Positions 52,072 through 60,994 of a stretch of DNA of 64,000 nt are shown in pieces. Source of the DNA: JAUIET01 sp964352475 (GTDB lineage: Bacteria > Pseudomonadota > Gammaproteobacteria > Pseudomonadales > JAUIET01); assembly GCA_964352475.1 (NCBI GenBank), contig CAYGSL010000021.1, forward strand, positions 6,531 through 70,530, read 5' to 3'. How positions within the stretch are numbered: position 1 is the first letter of the stretch; every line of letters begins with the position of its first letter. The translations under genes were made by a program, and so were the position numbers. The notes under the pieces are model-generated. The model was not told the DNA's origin. It made no database searches and worked only from the letters and a program-made list of their open reading frames with translations.

Positions 52072-53820
52072 ATGTACGACCTAATCATTCGAAACGGGCT
52101 TGTGGTAGACGGTACTGGCGGTCCGGCAAAAACCACTGACGTTGCAGTAAAAGACGGCTTGATCGCAGCGGTTGGCAGTATCGACGGCGACAAGTCAGCT
52201 AAAAGGGAAATTAACGCAGACGGTTTACTTGTCACACCCGGCTGGGTTGACACCCATTCGCACATGGACGGGCAAGCAAGTTGGGACCCTTACTGCAGCC
52301 CGGCTAATCACCACGGCATCACAACGCTTGTGATGGGCAATTGCGGCGTGGGTTTCGCACCGTGCAAACCCGATGAGCGATCGCATCAGGAACTTATAGA
52401 AGTGATGGAAGATGTGGAAGACATTCCAGGAGCTGCTCTGGATGAAGGCATTAGCTGGGACTGGGAGAGTTTTCCTGAGTATCTGGATGCACTGGATAAG
52501 TTTCCGCGGGCCATCGACGTGGCAGCACAGGTTCCGCACTGTGCGATTCGAACCTATGTGATGGGTCAGCGCGGAATAGATAATGAAGACGCAACAGCGG
52601 ACGATGTGGCGCAAATGGCGGCTCTTGTAAAAGAAGGCATTGCGGCGGGCGCTGTTGGTTTTACTACATCACGAACTGAACTGCACATGACCCGACATGG
52701 AGCGGTTATGCCGGGCACATTCTCAACCGAGGAAGAGCTGCTGGGTATTGGTAAAGTTCTCGGTGAATTGGGCACCGGCATCTATGGCATGAATTCCGAC
52801 TGGTACAACTGGGAAGAAGAACTGGACTGGATGAAACGTTTATCTATAGAAAACCAGTGCACTCTGAATTTTGTGTTGTTCTATCAAAACGAAGAAGCCT
52901 GGGCGCGCGTACAGGAGATATTCAAGTACGTTGAGAAAGCCAACGCCGAAGGTGCCAAACTGGTTGCTCATGTTGGTGTGCGCCCGGTTAACGTGTTGAT
53001 GAACTTCAATGGAACTGTGCACCCGTTCTTTCTGCACCAAAATTTCGGACCGCTGATGGCCTTGAGCCCAGAGGAGCGTATCGAAAAACTGCGGGACCCG
53101 GAGTTGAAAGCCAAAATTCTGGCTGAGCCCACTCCGTCTATGGGTAATGAAGTGGCCGATAGAATGGTCACCGACTTCGACATAATGTTTGAGCTGGGCG
53201 AAGATCCGAATTACGAACCCGATCCTTCCGAGAGTATTGCCCACAAAGCAAAAGCGGCGGGTGTCAGTCCACAAGAATACGCCTACGACGCGCTGCTGGA
53301 GCGCGATGGCAATGCTATGTTGTATTTCCCTTTCATGGGTTACGGCAATGGTGATTTAAGCCGGCAGTTGAGCATGATCAGGCACAAGGATGCGGTGTTA
53401 AGTCTGGCTGATACCGGTGCGCATTGTGGTGTGCTAAGTGATGTCTCAATACCAACTTACTGGCTATCGTATTTTACTCGAGATCGCGAACGCGGTGAAC
53501 GAGTACCCGTTGAAGAAGCGGTTAAGTTGCATACTCACGATACGGCTCGATGTGTTGGTCTGGAAGACAGGGGCACGCTTGAGCCGGGTATGAAAGCTGA
53601 TATCAATGTGATTGATTACGAGAACTTGCGAATGCTGGCGCCAGAAGTGCGCTACGACCTGCCTGCCGGTGGGCGGCGGATATTCCAGGGTGCACAAGGC
53701 TATAAATACACCATAGTGAGCGGTGAAGTCATTATGCATGATGGCGTTGAAACCGATGCAATGCCTGGAAAGTTGATTCGAGGCACACAAAAACCTCAGG
53801 GAGCAGTGAGTGCCGTTTAG
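52072..53820 (+). CDS. Amidohydrolase, N-acyl-D-amino-acid deacylase-like
   Basis: The 582-residue protein begins MYDLIIRNGLVVDGTG and has VDTHSHMDGQ with His62 and His64 as metal ligands. Later motifs, VAHVGVRP, LADTGAHCGVLSD and KLHTHDTARCVGLEDRGTLEPGMKADI, match the D-aminoacylase/dihydropyrimidinase-like subset annotated as N-acyl-D-amino-acid deacylase family. A strong GGGAGG lies six bases before ATG 52072. Similar genes are common in steroid- and alkane-degrading bacteria, where the true substrate is often not an acyl-D-amino acid. Confidence 0.9.
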   Translation: MYDLIIRNGLVVDGTGGPAKTTDVAVKDGLIAAVGSIDGDKSAKREINADGLLVTPGWVDTHSHMDGQASWDPYCSPANHHGITTLVMGNCGVGFAPCKPDERSHQELIEVMEDVEDIPGAALDEGISWDWESFPEYLDALDKFPRAIDVAAQVPHCAIRTYVMGQRGIDNEDATADDVAQMAALVKEGIAAGAVGFTTSRTELHMTRHGAVMPGTFSTEEELLGIGKVLGELGTGIYGMNSDWYNWEEELDWMKRLSIENQCTLNFVLFYQNEEAWARVQEIFKYVEKANAEGAKLVAHVGVRPVNVLMNFNGTVHPFFLHQNFGPLMALSPEERIEKLRDPELKAKILAEPTPSMGNEVADRMVTDFDIMFELGEDPNYEPDPSESIAHKAKAAGVSPQEYAYDALLERDGNAMLYFPFMGYGNGDLSRQLSMIRHKDAVLSLADTGAHCGVLSDVSIPTYWLSYFTRDRERGERVPVEEAVKLHTHDTARCVGLEDRGTLEPGMKADINVIDYENLRMLAPEVRYDLPAGGRRIFQGAQGYKYTIVSGEVIMHDGVETDAMPGKLIRGTQKPQGAVSAV

Positions 53821-53845
53821 AAAAAGCGCCTGATGCTCATGGCGC
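53821..53845 (-). terminator. Rho-independent terminator of the PQQ dehydrogenase gene
   Basis: On the minus strand GCGCC (plus 53841-53845) pairs with GGCGC (plus 53826-53830) around a 10-base loop and is followed by TTTTT (plus 53821-53825). The stem begins within the stop-codon region of the gene. Confidence 0.55.
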
Positions 53846-56005
53846 GTCAGGTAGCGAAAACGCCAGGTACTCGTCACCTGCTTTAGTGCCCAGCTTTCCG
53901 CCGCTGGCCGCAATCACTATGTATTGCTTGCCATTAACAGAATAAACGCTGGGCGTGGCATAGCCTGCAGCGGGCAGCTGGTATTCCCAGAGTAGGCGAC
54001 CATCGTTTTGATCAAATATTCTTAACTTCTCGTCCATGGTTGCGGCAATGATGAGCAATCCACTGGCCGTAACGACCGGGCCACCGTAGTTTCGAGTACC
54101 TGTTTGCGCGATACCTTTTGCGGAGAGCTCTGCATGCTCACCGAGTACCTGTTGCCACAGTAGCTTGCCAGTCGCCATGTCAAACGCATTTAGCGTACCC
54201 CAGGGTGGTTTTATGGCCGGGTAATAGTTCTGGTCGAGGAAATCGTTATAGCCTGCAAAGGCATAAGCGATAGTTCCAGAATTGTCAGCACCAGCCGATT
54301 GTTCCGGCAACGGTTTCTCTAGCGCTCGGTCCAGCTCAAACAAGTAGTCGGTGACTGTTTCAATTTCGTGCTCAGGCAAGTGTGCAAATGACATCATGCG
54401 CCCTTTACCAAGTTGTACTGTGGTTATTGCGTCACTTTTTTGCAGGCGTCTGGATATGCCTGTTAAATTCGGTGCGTAAGGATAAAACCCTTCCAATTTC
54501 TGGCCGTGGCAACCGGCGCAATAGTTTCTGAAGGCCAACTTGCCTTGTGCGTTAGATTCTTCAGCCTCCATCGCTATTTCTTCGTAATGGATCAGCGCCG
54601 GCGCTTCCGTTGCGTTAATGTAGTAAGTATTAGTGCGTGGGTTAAATGCACCACCTCCCCAATTTGCGCCGCCGTAGAAGCCCGGATTTAAAATGGTTTT
54701 CTCAGTTGTTACCGGCTCAAAGTACCCAAAAGGTTTGGCTTGCGCGAAAAGAGTACTGACATACTCGTGAGTTTCTTCTGTGATATCACTGAGATCGCTT
54801 TCATCAAACGTTTGACGGGTGAACGGTTCAGGTAAGACCACTTTAGGTTGGCTTGGCCAATGGTGTTGACCAGGGAGACCATTGGTTGATACCGTTTGCT
54901 CTGCGATTGGAAACACCGGTTCTCCAGTGTCGCGATCCAAAACATACAACACCCCTTGCTTGGACGCTTGTATAACTACGTCTCTTTGCCGGTTTTCATG
55001 CCTTATGGTGGCCAGTGTAGGGGCAGAGCTTAAATCCCGGTCCCATAGGTCGTGGTGCACAGTTTGGTAATGCCAGCGGCGTTCGCCAGTCTGCGCATCC
55101 AGCGCAATAATGGAGTTGCCAAACAGGTTCTTGCCTTTGCGCTTGCTACCGTCAAAATCGGGTGTGGGTGAGCCGGTTGGTACAAAGACCATGCCACGAT
55201 CTGTATCAACGCTAAGGCCGGCCCAGGCGTTTGCACCACCCGCCTGAGCGAGATACTCTTTGGGCCAGGTTTCGCTCCCATAATCACCAGGCTTTGGAAT
55301 GGTATTGAAAGTCCATACCAGGGTACCGGTGCGAACATCATAGGCGCGGATGTGCCCGGGAGCAGCACCATCGGTTTCCAGTACAGCGCTACCCATAATC
55401 AGAAGGTCGTCAAACACAACACCAGGCGAGGGTGCATTGATGCTTACACGCTGGTAGTCCCTGCCAAGACCTTTGCGCATATCAACCACGCCGCCGTCAC
55501 CAAAATCATTCGCTAACTTGGCCGTTTGTGCATCCAGCGCGAACAACCAGTGTCCGTTTGTAAGGAACAAGCGTCGCTGTTTGCCATCTCCCCAGCTTGC
55601 CAAGCCGCGCATATAGGATGTACCGACGTAGTCTCCTTCGGGTTGGTAGGTCCATAGTTCTTTGCCACTGGCGGCATCCACTGCGAATACATTGTAATTT
55701 GGGCTACGCCCATACAAAACGCCTTCGATAATAAGCGGGTTAAGTTGCAATTCCGATGCAGCAGGTATAGGTGCCCCTTGTGCGCTGGCGTAACGCCATT
55801 GCAAGGAAAGCTGATCAACATTGCTTTTATTAATCTGCTCAAGAGCGGAGTACTGACGTGCCTTTAAGTCGCCGCTGTAAGCAGGCCAATCGAGATTACT
55901 TTTCGTGCCGGTAGATTGCGTAGAGGGTTCAGCGGGCTTCAAACAGGCAGTCAGCAGAGCGACCAGCACAAGCGAGAGTTGTATTTGTCGATAGGCTGTA
56001 AACAT
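53837..56005 (-). CDS. PQQ-dependent dehydrogenase lipoprotein with inserted cytochrome c domain
   Basis: The protein is 722 residues from ATG 56003-56005, where the lipobox LLTAC (Cys21) follows; a longer frame to 56068 would hide it. An eight-bladed quinoprotein propeller (WPAYSGDLKARQYSAL..., LDAQTGERRWHYQ, VLDRDTGEPVFP) is interrupted about residue 480-580 by a cytochrome c domain with CAGCHG (from 496) and a probable axial Met in MMSFAHL. The last blades then complete the propeller. It oxidises an alcohol or sugar in the periplasm and passes electrons to the built-in haem. It is divergent from the DUF1080 gene with 78 bases between starts. Confidence 0.92.
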   Translation of the reverse strand: MFTAYRQIQLSLVLVALLTACLKPAEPSTQSTGTKSNLDWPAYSGDLKARQYSALEQINKSNVDQLSLQWRYASAQGAPIPAASELQLNPLIIEGVLYGRSPNYNVFAVDAASGKELWTYQPEGDYVGTSYMRGLASWGDGKQRRLFLTNGHWLFALDAQTAKLANDFGDGGVVDMRKGLGRDYQRVSINAPSPGVVFDDLLIMGSAVLETDGAAPGHIRAYDVRTGTLVWTFNTIPKPGDYGSETWPKEYLAQAGGANAWAGLSVDTDRGMVFVPTGSPTPDFDGSKRKGKNLFGNSIIALDAQTGERRWHYQTVHHDLWDRDLSSAPTLATIRHENRQRDVVIQASKQGVLYVLDRDTGEPVFPIAEQTVSTNGLPGQHHWPSQPKVVLPEPFTRQTFDESDLSDITEETHEYVSTLFAQAKPFGYFEPVTTEKTILNPGFYGGANWGGGAFNPRTNTYYINATEAPALIHYEEIAMEAEESNAQGKLAFRNYCAGCHGQKLEGFYPYAPNLTGISRRLQKSDAITTVQLGKGRMMSFAHLPEHEIETVTDYLFELDRALEKPLPEQSAGADNSGTIAYAFAGYNDFLDQNYYPAIKPPWGTLNAFDMATGKLLWQQVLGEHAELSAKGIAQTGTRNYGGPVVTASGLLIIAATMDEKLRIFDQNDGRLLWEYQLPAAGYATPSVYSVNGKQYIVIAASGGKLGTKAGDEYLAFSLPDAP

Positions 56006-56083
56006 CGTAGACTCGCGTTCGGCTATGGCCATAGTATGCCAAGCTGCCTGGTTCAATGCACTTACCAAATATAGAGACTATCA

Positions 56084-56962
56084 ATGAAACTACTCGGCAA
56101 GGCAGCACTTTCCCTTGTGATCATTCTGCTGGTGCTTGCTGTTGTATTTCGCGAACGCGTAGCAGACCTGTACGCGCAGGCTACCCCGATTGACTATCAG
56201 CTCAACGCCGGCGACATAGTGTTACCTTCTCGGCAGCAGCCAGAAACAGCTGACTGGAAATCATTGTTCAATGGTGAAAACCTCGATGGTTGGTTGATTA
56301 AATTTACCGGCTCCACTGTTGGCACGAACATCAACAATACGTTTCGAGCCGACAACGGCGTGCTGAGTGTGGACTATTCTGATTGGGATTCGTTTGCAGG
56401 TCGGTTCGGCCACATTTTTACGGTGCATTCATACTCGCATTACTTATTGCAGTTTGAGTATCGTTTTGTCGGTGATCAAGTGAAGGGCGCAGGCTCTTCG
56501 ATGGCGTGGGCAATCCGAAATAACGGCGCCATGTTACATGCGCAGCACCCTGACACAATGCGGCTTGAACAAGATTTTCCAGTGTCGATCGAAGCACAAT
56601 TACTTGGTGGATTGGATGATGGCGAACGACCTACGGCAAACTTGTGCACACCGGCGACAAACGTAGTACTCAATGGTGAAGTTTATCGCGCTCACTGCAC
56701 TGAATCAGTGTCCAGAACCTATCATGGAGATCAATGGATCAAGGCCGAGTTTGAAGTGCTGGGCAGCGAGCGAATCAGGCATTTTATTAACGGCGAAATA
56801 GTCTTTGAGTACTCGCAACCTCAATATGACCCGTTCAGTGTAGACGCTAGCCACATCGGTAAAAGCCGGGAGTTAATCAATAGCGGCCACATTGCATTCC
56901 AGGCTGAAAGCCACCCAACCCAGTTTAGAAACATTCGCCTGCTGGAGTTGCCTGCCTCTTGA
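56084..56962 (+). CDS. DUF1080 (3-keto-disaccharide hydrolase-like) membrane-anchored protein
   Basis: The 292-residue protein has a signal or membrane helix (about 5-22) followed by a DUF1080 domain: WKSLFNGENLDGWLIKF at its start and FRNIRLLEL at its end are diagnostic. Characterised relatives hydrolyse 3-keto-glycosides made by sugar 3-dehydrogenases. It should act in the periplasm. The TauE gene start (TTG) overlaps its stop, and PQQ dehydrogenase is divergent, so a shared sugar or glycoside function is plausible. Confidence 0.85.
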   Translation: MKLLGKAALSLVIILLVLAVVFRERVADLYAQATPIDYQLNAGDIVLPSRQQPETADWKSLFNGENLDGWLIKFTGSTVGTNINNTFRADNGVLSVDYSDWDSFAGRFGHIFTVHSYSHYLLQFEYRFVGDQVKGAGSSMAWAIRNNGAMLHAQHPDTMRLEQDFPVSIEAQLLGGLDDGERPTANLCTPATNVVLNGEVYRAHCTESVSRTYHGDQWIKAEFEVLGSERIRHFINGEIVFEYSQPQYDPFSVDASHIGKSRELINSGHIAFQAESHPTQFRNIRLLELPAS

Positions 56963-57681
56963 GTTCTATTGAAATCGGACTGTCAGTATTTTCCTTCTTC
57001 ACCTCACTACTTACAGCAATAACGGGTGTTGGCGGTGGCATGATATTGATTGCGGCAATGGTAGGTGTTGTTCCTGCGGCCGCTTTGGTGCCGGTACATG
57101 CGGTTATTCAGCTAGCCAGCAATGTGAGTAGAGCGGGTTTCGGCTGGCGTCATATTCGCTGGGAATACATGACTGCATTTGTTGCGGGTTCGATCATTGC
57201 CGGTGCTCTGGGTTCGCAATTTATCCGACTGATTAATCTCGACTACATCACTTTATTCGTCGCCGCTTTTATTTTGCTCAGTGTCTGGGTGCCAAACTGG
57301 ATAAATGTATTGCTCAATGAGCGCAGCGAGATGTTTAGCATTGGCGTGGTCCAAACGGGATTGGGAACCATGGGGGGCACAACAGGGCCGCTGGCCAATG
57401 CCAGTTTGATGCGTTTAGCTTGCGCGCGCGACGAAGTAGTCACAACGGTTGCCGCACAAATGAGTGTTACACACATTATTAAGATAATGGCTTTCAGCTT
57501 GTTGGGCGTTAGCATCTGGTCATGGTGGCCATTGATGACAGGCATGTCTGTCGGGGTTATCCTAGGTTCCTGGGTGGGTACCCGTAGCAGAGCGAAATTG
57601 AACGAACAGTTGTTTAAGCGAATTGTGAACATTCTGCTGACGGTATTGGCTTTGCGCATGGTCTACTTGACCCTGGCTTAA
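56959..57681 (+). CDS. TauE/SafE family membrane transporter
   Basis: The 240-residue protein starts at TTG 56959, overlapping the DUF1080 stop by 4 bases (TTGA). ITGVGGGMILIAAMVGVV and the later GTMGGTTGPLANASLMRL are family signatures, and about seven or eight helices are visible. Members export sulfite, sulfonates or small organic acids. In this operon it may move an anion or organic acid produced by sugar oxidation. The substrate is unknown. Confidence 0.87.
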   Translation: MSSIEIGLSVFSFFTSLLTAITGVGGGMILIAAMVGVVPAAALVPVHAVIQLASNVSRAGFGWRHIRWEYMTAFVAGSIIAGALGSQFIRLINLDYITLFVAAFILLSVWVPNWINVLLNERSEMFSIGVVQTGLGTMGGTTGPLANASLMRLACARDEVVTTVAAQMSVTHIIKIMAFSLLGVSIWSWWPLMTGMSVGVILGSWVGTRSRAKLNEQLFKRIVNILLTVLALRMVYLTLA

Positions 57682-57717
57682 AAAAACCAGGTAAATAAAG
57701 ATAAGAAGAGGTTAAGC

Positions 57718-59205
57718 ATGAATACCAACAAATCGGCTGACATGGGCCTATTTTGGGGCTGCTGGATTGCCCTGATTGCCACATCGTTTGGTTTTGTAAT
57801 ACGCGGATTGACGGCGGGTGAGTGGGGTGCGGAGTTTGGTCTGACCGAAACCCAGATTGGTGAAATACTGGGTGCAGGCCTATGGCCGTTTGCCATTTCA
57901 ATCATATTGTTTAGCCTGGTCATTGACAAAATTGGCTACAAGATTGCCATGCTGTTCGGCCTGGCGTGTCACGTTGTATCGACCTTGCTGATTCTAAATG
58001 CCAGCAGTTACGGCCAGATGTATATAGGCACATTTGTCTTCGCCTTGGGTTGTGGAACAGTGGAGGCGTATATAAACCCGGTCGTTGCGACAATGTTCAG
58101 CCACGAAAAAGTGAAGAAGCTAAACGTACTCCATGCGGGCTGGCCGGCGGGATTGGTGCTGGGAGGTTTGATTGCCATCGGGCTTGGTGATGTTCACTGG
58201 AAAACCAAAGTTGCATTAATATTCCTACCCACCATTGTTTATGCAGTAATGCTGGTCAATAAGCAATTTCCGGTGAATGAGCGAGTGGCAGCAGGTGTAT
58301 CGTATCGCGAGATGCTCAGCGAGATGGGCGCAGTAGGTGCCTTGATAGCGCTTAGTCTTATCGTTATGGAAGTGGGGCGCCTGTTCGAATGGTCGCTGGC
58401 GTTGATGATTGCTTTGATTGCCATCGGCACGCTTGCCTACGCGGCCTATAGTCGTTCAATTGGTCAACCACTATTTATTCTAATGCTGTTGATTATGATG
58501 CCGTTGGCCACTACTGAATTGGGTGTGGACGGCTGGATAACCTCTTTGATGAGCACAAGCATGGAAGAGATAGGCGCTGCCGCCGGTTGGGTGCTGGTGT
58601 ACACCTCGGCCATTATGGCCATCTTGCGATTTTACTTCGCCGGCAAGTTAATTGACTTGCTCACGCCGTTTGGTCTGCTGGCAGTCAGTTCTATCATCGC
58701 AGCGGCGGGCTTGTTTGCATTGGCGGGTGCGCAAGGTGCAATGATGATTCTATTGGCCGCCACCGTTTACGGCGTGGGTAAATCTTTCTTCTGGCCAACA
58801 ACATTGGGCATTGTCGCGGAGCAATTTCCACGTGGCGGGGCGCTAACACTGAACTCAGTTGCCGGGGTTGGCATGTTGGCGGTTGGAATCGTGGGCTCGG
58901 CGTTTTTGGGCAATATTCAGGATCGGGCTGTGTCGGATCAGCTGGAAGAAGGTCATCCTGAGGTGTATGAACGCTATGTGACTCGTGAAGAGCGCAGTGT
59001 ATTTGGTTCTTATAGAGCGCTGGATACTGAAGCGGTGGATACTGCAAGTGAAGAGCAAAAAGATATAATTTCGCTTGCGCAGAAAGAAGCACCCAAGAGT
59101 GCGCTTACTACGGCTGCCTGGTTGCCGGTTGGGATGCTTGTTTGTTATTTATTGTTGATTGCGTATTTCAGATCTCGAGGTGGTTATAAGCCTGAGACCC
59201 TATAG
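57718..59205 (+). CDS. MFS transporter
   Basis: The 495-residue protein has about 12 helices, with motif-like LVIDKIGYKIAMLFG after TM2. A long hydrophilic loop (SDQLEEGHPEVYERYVT to IISLAQKEAPKSA) lies between the last two helices and resembles that of MFS proteins in sugar-utilisation clusters with DUF1080. AAGAGG at 57706-57711 fixes ATG 57718. It is the final gene of the DUF1080-TauE-MFS set and probably imports the glycoside or its product. Confidence 0.87.
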   Translation: MNTNKSADMGLFWGCWIALIATSFGFVIRGLTAGEWGAEFGLTETQIGEILGAGLWPFAISIILFSLVIDKIGYKIAMLFGLACHVVSTLLILNASSYGQMYIGTFVFALGCGTVEAYINPVVATMFSHEKVKKLNVLHAGWPAGLVLGGLIAIGLGDVHWKTKVALIFLPTIVYAVMLVNKQFPVNERVAAGVSYREMLSEMGAVGALIALSLIVMEVGRLFEWSLALMIALIAIGTLAYAAYSRSIGQPLFILMLLIMMPLATTELGVDGWITSLMSTSMEEIGAAAGWVLVYTSAIMAILRFYFAGKLIDLLTPFGLLAVSSIIAAAGLFALAGAQGAMMILLAATVYGVGKSFFWPTTLGIVAEQFPRGGALTLNSVAGVGMLAVGIVGSAFLGNIQDRAVSDQLEEGHPEVYERYVTREERSVFGSYRALDTEAVDTASEEQKDIISLAQKEAPKSALTTAAWLPVGMLVCYLLLIAYFRSRGGYKPETL

Positions 59206-59227
59206 TCGATGAATTTCTTACCGGCGA

Positions 59228-59271
59228 CAAGATCCCGGCGATAAGTAGCTCTTGATTTATCGCCGGTCTTG
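59228..59271. terminator. Long hairpin between convergent MFS and methyltransferase genes
   Basis: CCGGCGATAA (59235-59244) pairs perfectly with TTATCGCCGG (59257-59266) across a 12-base loop, and five more pairs extend it with a 2-base bulge to 59228-59271. No T-run follows on either strand, so it may act as an RNA-stabilising or factor-dependent bidirectional terminator. Confidence 0.6.
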
Positions 59272-59296
59272 GAGCATCGACAAATTCAGAGTCAAT

Positions 59297-60085
59297 CTAG
59301 AAAGGCTTCTGCCCACGAAAATGATGCGGACAATGCTCACCTGTTTTCAGTACCTCAACCATCGCCGCCCAGGTTCTGGTTTGCCTATCAATATCTTCCG
59401 GCCCGGTGGTTGCATCGAAAGCAGGGCGTTCTGGCCCACGTAAGCGTTCCAGCTCTTTTTCTGCAACAGGCGTATACCACTTGTTACGATTTCGCAGCTC
59501 TACGTTTGAGAACCCAGCCTCTTCAAGTGCTTTATGGTATCGATTGGGCGAGGCCATGCCAAACCCGAGATCCTCTGATTTTAGGTATGCAGCCATCTCC
59601 GGTGACGGTTCGCCGTCGTGGCTAATCAACCAATCCGATGCTACAAACCAGCCGCCAGGCTTGAGTATGCGAAGTACATCTTTTGCGAGCGATTCTTTGT
59701 CTTCTATATGGACAATGGAATCTTTACTAAAAACTACATCAATGCTGGCAGTATCAATCGGAATAGGGAAGCCAGGTTCAATTTGGCGAACTTCAAGTTG
59801 ATCCGACACGCCAGCTTCCACAGCAGCCTCTCTAGCGAATCGACAGACAGGTTCCTCAACGTCCAGGCCAATTACTTTTTTCGCACCAAAGTCACGAATC
59901 AAGCCAATGCTTATACCACCTGAACCGCAACCTATATCGAGAACCGTTTTGCCACTCAGATCAATTCCTTCCAATAAGCGACCCACCTCTTCGGCGCCAC
60001 CGGGTGATAAGTAGCCTTTGCCCCACATTAACTCCAGAAACTGAATAACGGCGTCGTCGTAATGAAGTTCTTCGGTGTCGCTCAT
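59297..60085 (-). CDS. Phosphoethanolamine/small-amine N-methyltransferase-like
   Basis: The 262-residue class I methyltransferase has VLDIGCGSGG (48-57) as the SAM loop. It opens HYDDAVIQFLELMWGKGYLSPGG like protozoan phosphoethanolamine N-methyltransferase, and the residues matching the catalytic Tyr19, Asp128 and His132 of the Plasmodium enzyme are Tyr9, Asp122 and His126 (SKDSIVHI). Sarcosine/dimethylglycine methyltransferases share much of this pattern. ATG 60083-60085 overlaps the MTHFR-like stop, so it is translationally coupled. The likely acceptor is a small amine; which one is unproved. Confidence 0.8.
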   Translation of the reverse strand: MSDTEELHYDDAVIQFLELMWGKGYLSPGGAEEVGRLLEGIDLSGKTVLDIGCGSGGISIGLIRDFGAKKVIGLDVEEPVCRFAREAAVEAGVSDQLEVRQIEPGFPIPIDTASIDVVFSKDSIVHIEDKESLAKDVLRILKPGGWFVASDWLISHDGEPSPEMAAYLKSEDLGFGMASPNRYHKALEEAGFSNVELRNRNKWYTPVAEKELERLRGPERPAFDATTGPEDIDRQTRTWAAMVEVLKTGEHCPHHFRGQKPF

Positions 60086-60963
60086 TGTGGTGTAAGTCCT
60101 GCTTGCTCTATAGCCAAAGGTATTGTTGCAACATCGGTTGGACTGAAAACGCGTGCTCCGGATACTCCCGGAATATCCTTAAGCTGTTTCAGGAATTCCG
60201 CACAAATTGCGATACCTTCGGCACGTTGGTCACTTGCATGTTTCAGTCTATCCAAAACAGAGTCGGGAATTCTGAGATGGCTTTGATTCTCTTTGAGTTC
60301 ACAGGCTACATCGTATGATGGGATCGGTGAGGTCCCAACAACAATATAGGCGCTGCGATTGATGCGGTTTTGTCTAAGATGCTTCATATATCGCGTAAGC
60401 AAATCAATGTTCAGGCAGAGCTGGGTTTGAAACAGCTGGGCCCCGGCAACGATCTTGCCATTTAGAGTGTCTGTGTTCTGATTGGGGCGTGGATCGTGAA
60501 TGTTAGCCATGGTGCCCAACACAAAATCAGAGGCGTTGTCGCGGAACTCATCACGGTACACCTTCTGTGCAACACCGAGCAGCTCCACAACGTCGGTATC
60601 TACCATGAACTGTTGCTCGGATTTGATTTCATCTGGCGTACTTTTACCTCTGACCAACATTAAGCTTGAAACACCCAGTTCGCGAGCACCTAACAGATCG
60701 CTTAGTAAGGCGCCGCGACTTCTGTGCCGGCAACTGAGCTCCATCACAACATCAATAGAATGCTGCTTAAGAATGGCGGCTGCGGCCAGCGACGACATAT
60801 GTACCCGACCAAAGCGATTGTCGGGAACGTAAATAGCGTCAACGCTCTTTCCCAGAATTTTCGCATCGCTAACGAGTTTATCCCGGTGACTGTCAGGCGT
60901 GAGTGGAAGCTCAGCGCACAGGGCGAAGTCTTTGTCTCGAATAGCTGCTACGAAATCGGTCAC
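60082..60963 (-). CDS. Methylenetetrahydrofolate reductase-like protein
   Basis: The 293-residue protein has the TIM-barrel motifs of MetF: Glu18 (CAELPL) at the position of the catalytic Glu28 of E. coli, MELSCRHRSRGALLSDLLGARELGV (folate-binding region), MLVRG, and QLFQTQLCLNIDLL. It should reduce methylene-THF to methyl-THF with FAD. It is divergent from typical MetF and sits between a PLP decarboxylase and a methyltransferase, so it may be a dedicated copy that supplies methyl groups. Its stop overlaps the methyltransferase start; ODC lies 31 bases upstream. Confidence 0.85.
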   Translation of the reverse strand: MTDFVAAIRDKDFALCAELPLTPDSHRDKLVSDAKILGKSVDAIYVPDNRFGRVHMSSLAAAAILKQHSIDVVMELSCRHRSRGALLSDLLGARELGVSSLMLVRGKSTPDEIKSEQQFMVDTDVVELLGVAQKVYRDEFRDNASDFVLGTMANIHDPRPNQNTDTLNGKIVAGAQLFQTQLCLNIDLLTRYMKHLRQNRINRSAYIVVGTSPIPSYDVACELKENQSHLRIPDSVLDRLKHASDQRAEGIAICAEFLKQLKDIPGVSGARVFSPTDVATIPLAIEQAGLTPQ

Positions 60964-60994
60964 GAATAATTACTCACAGAAACCGGAAAACGGC

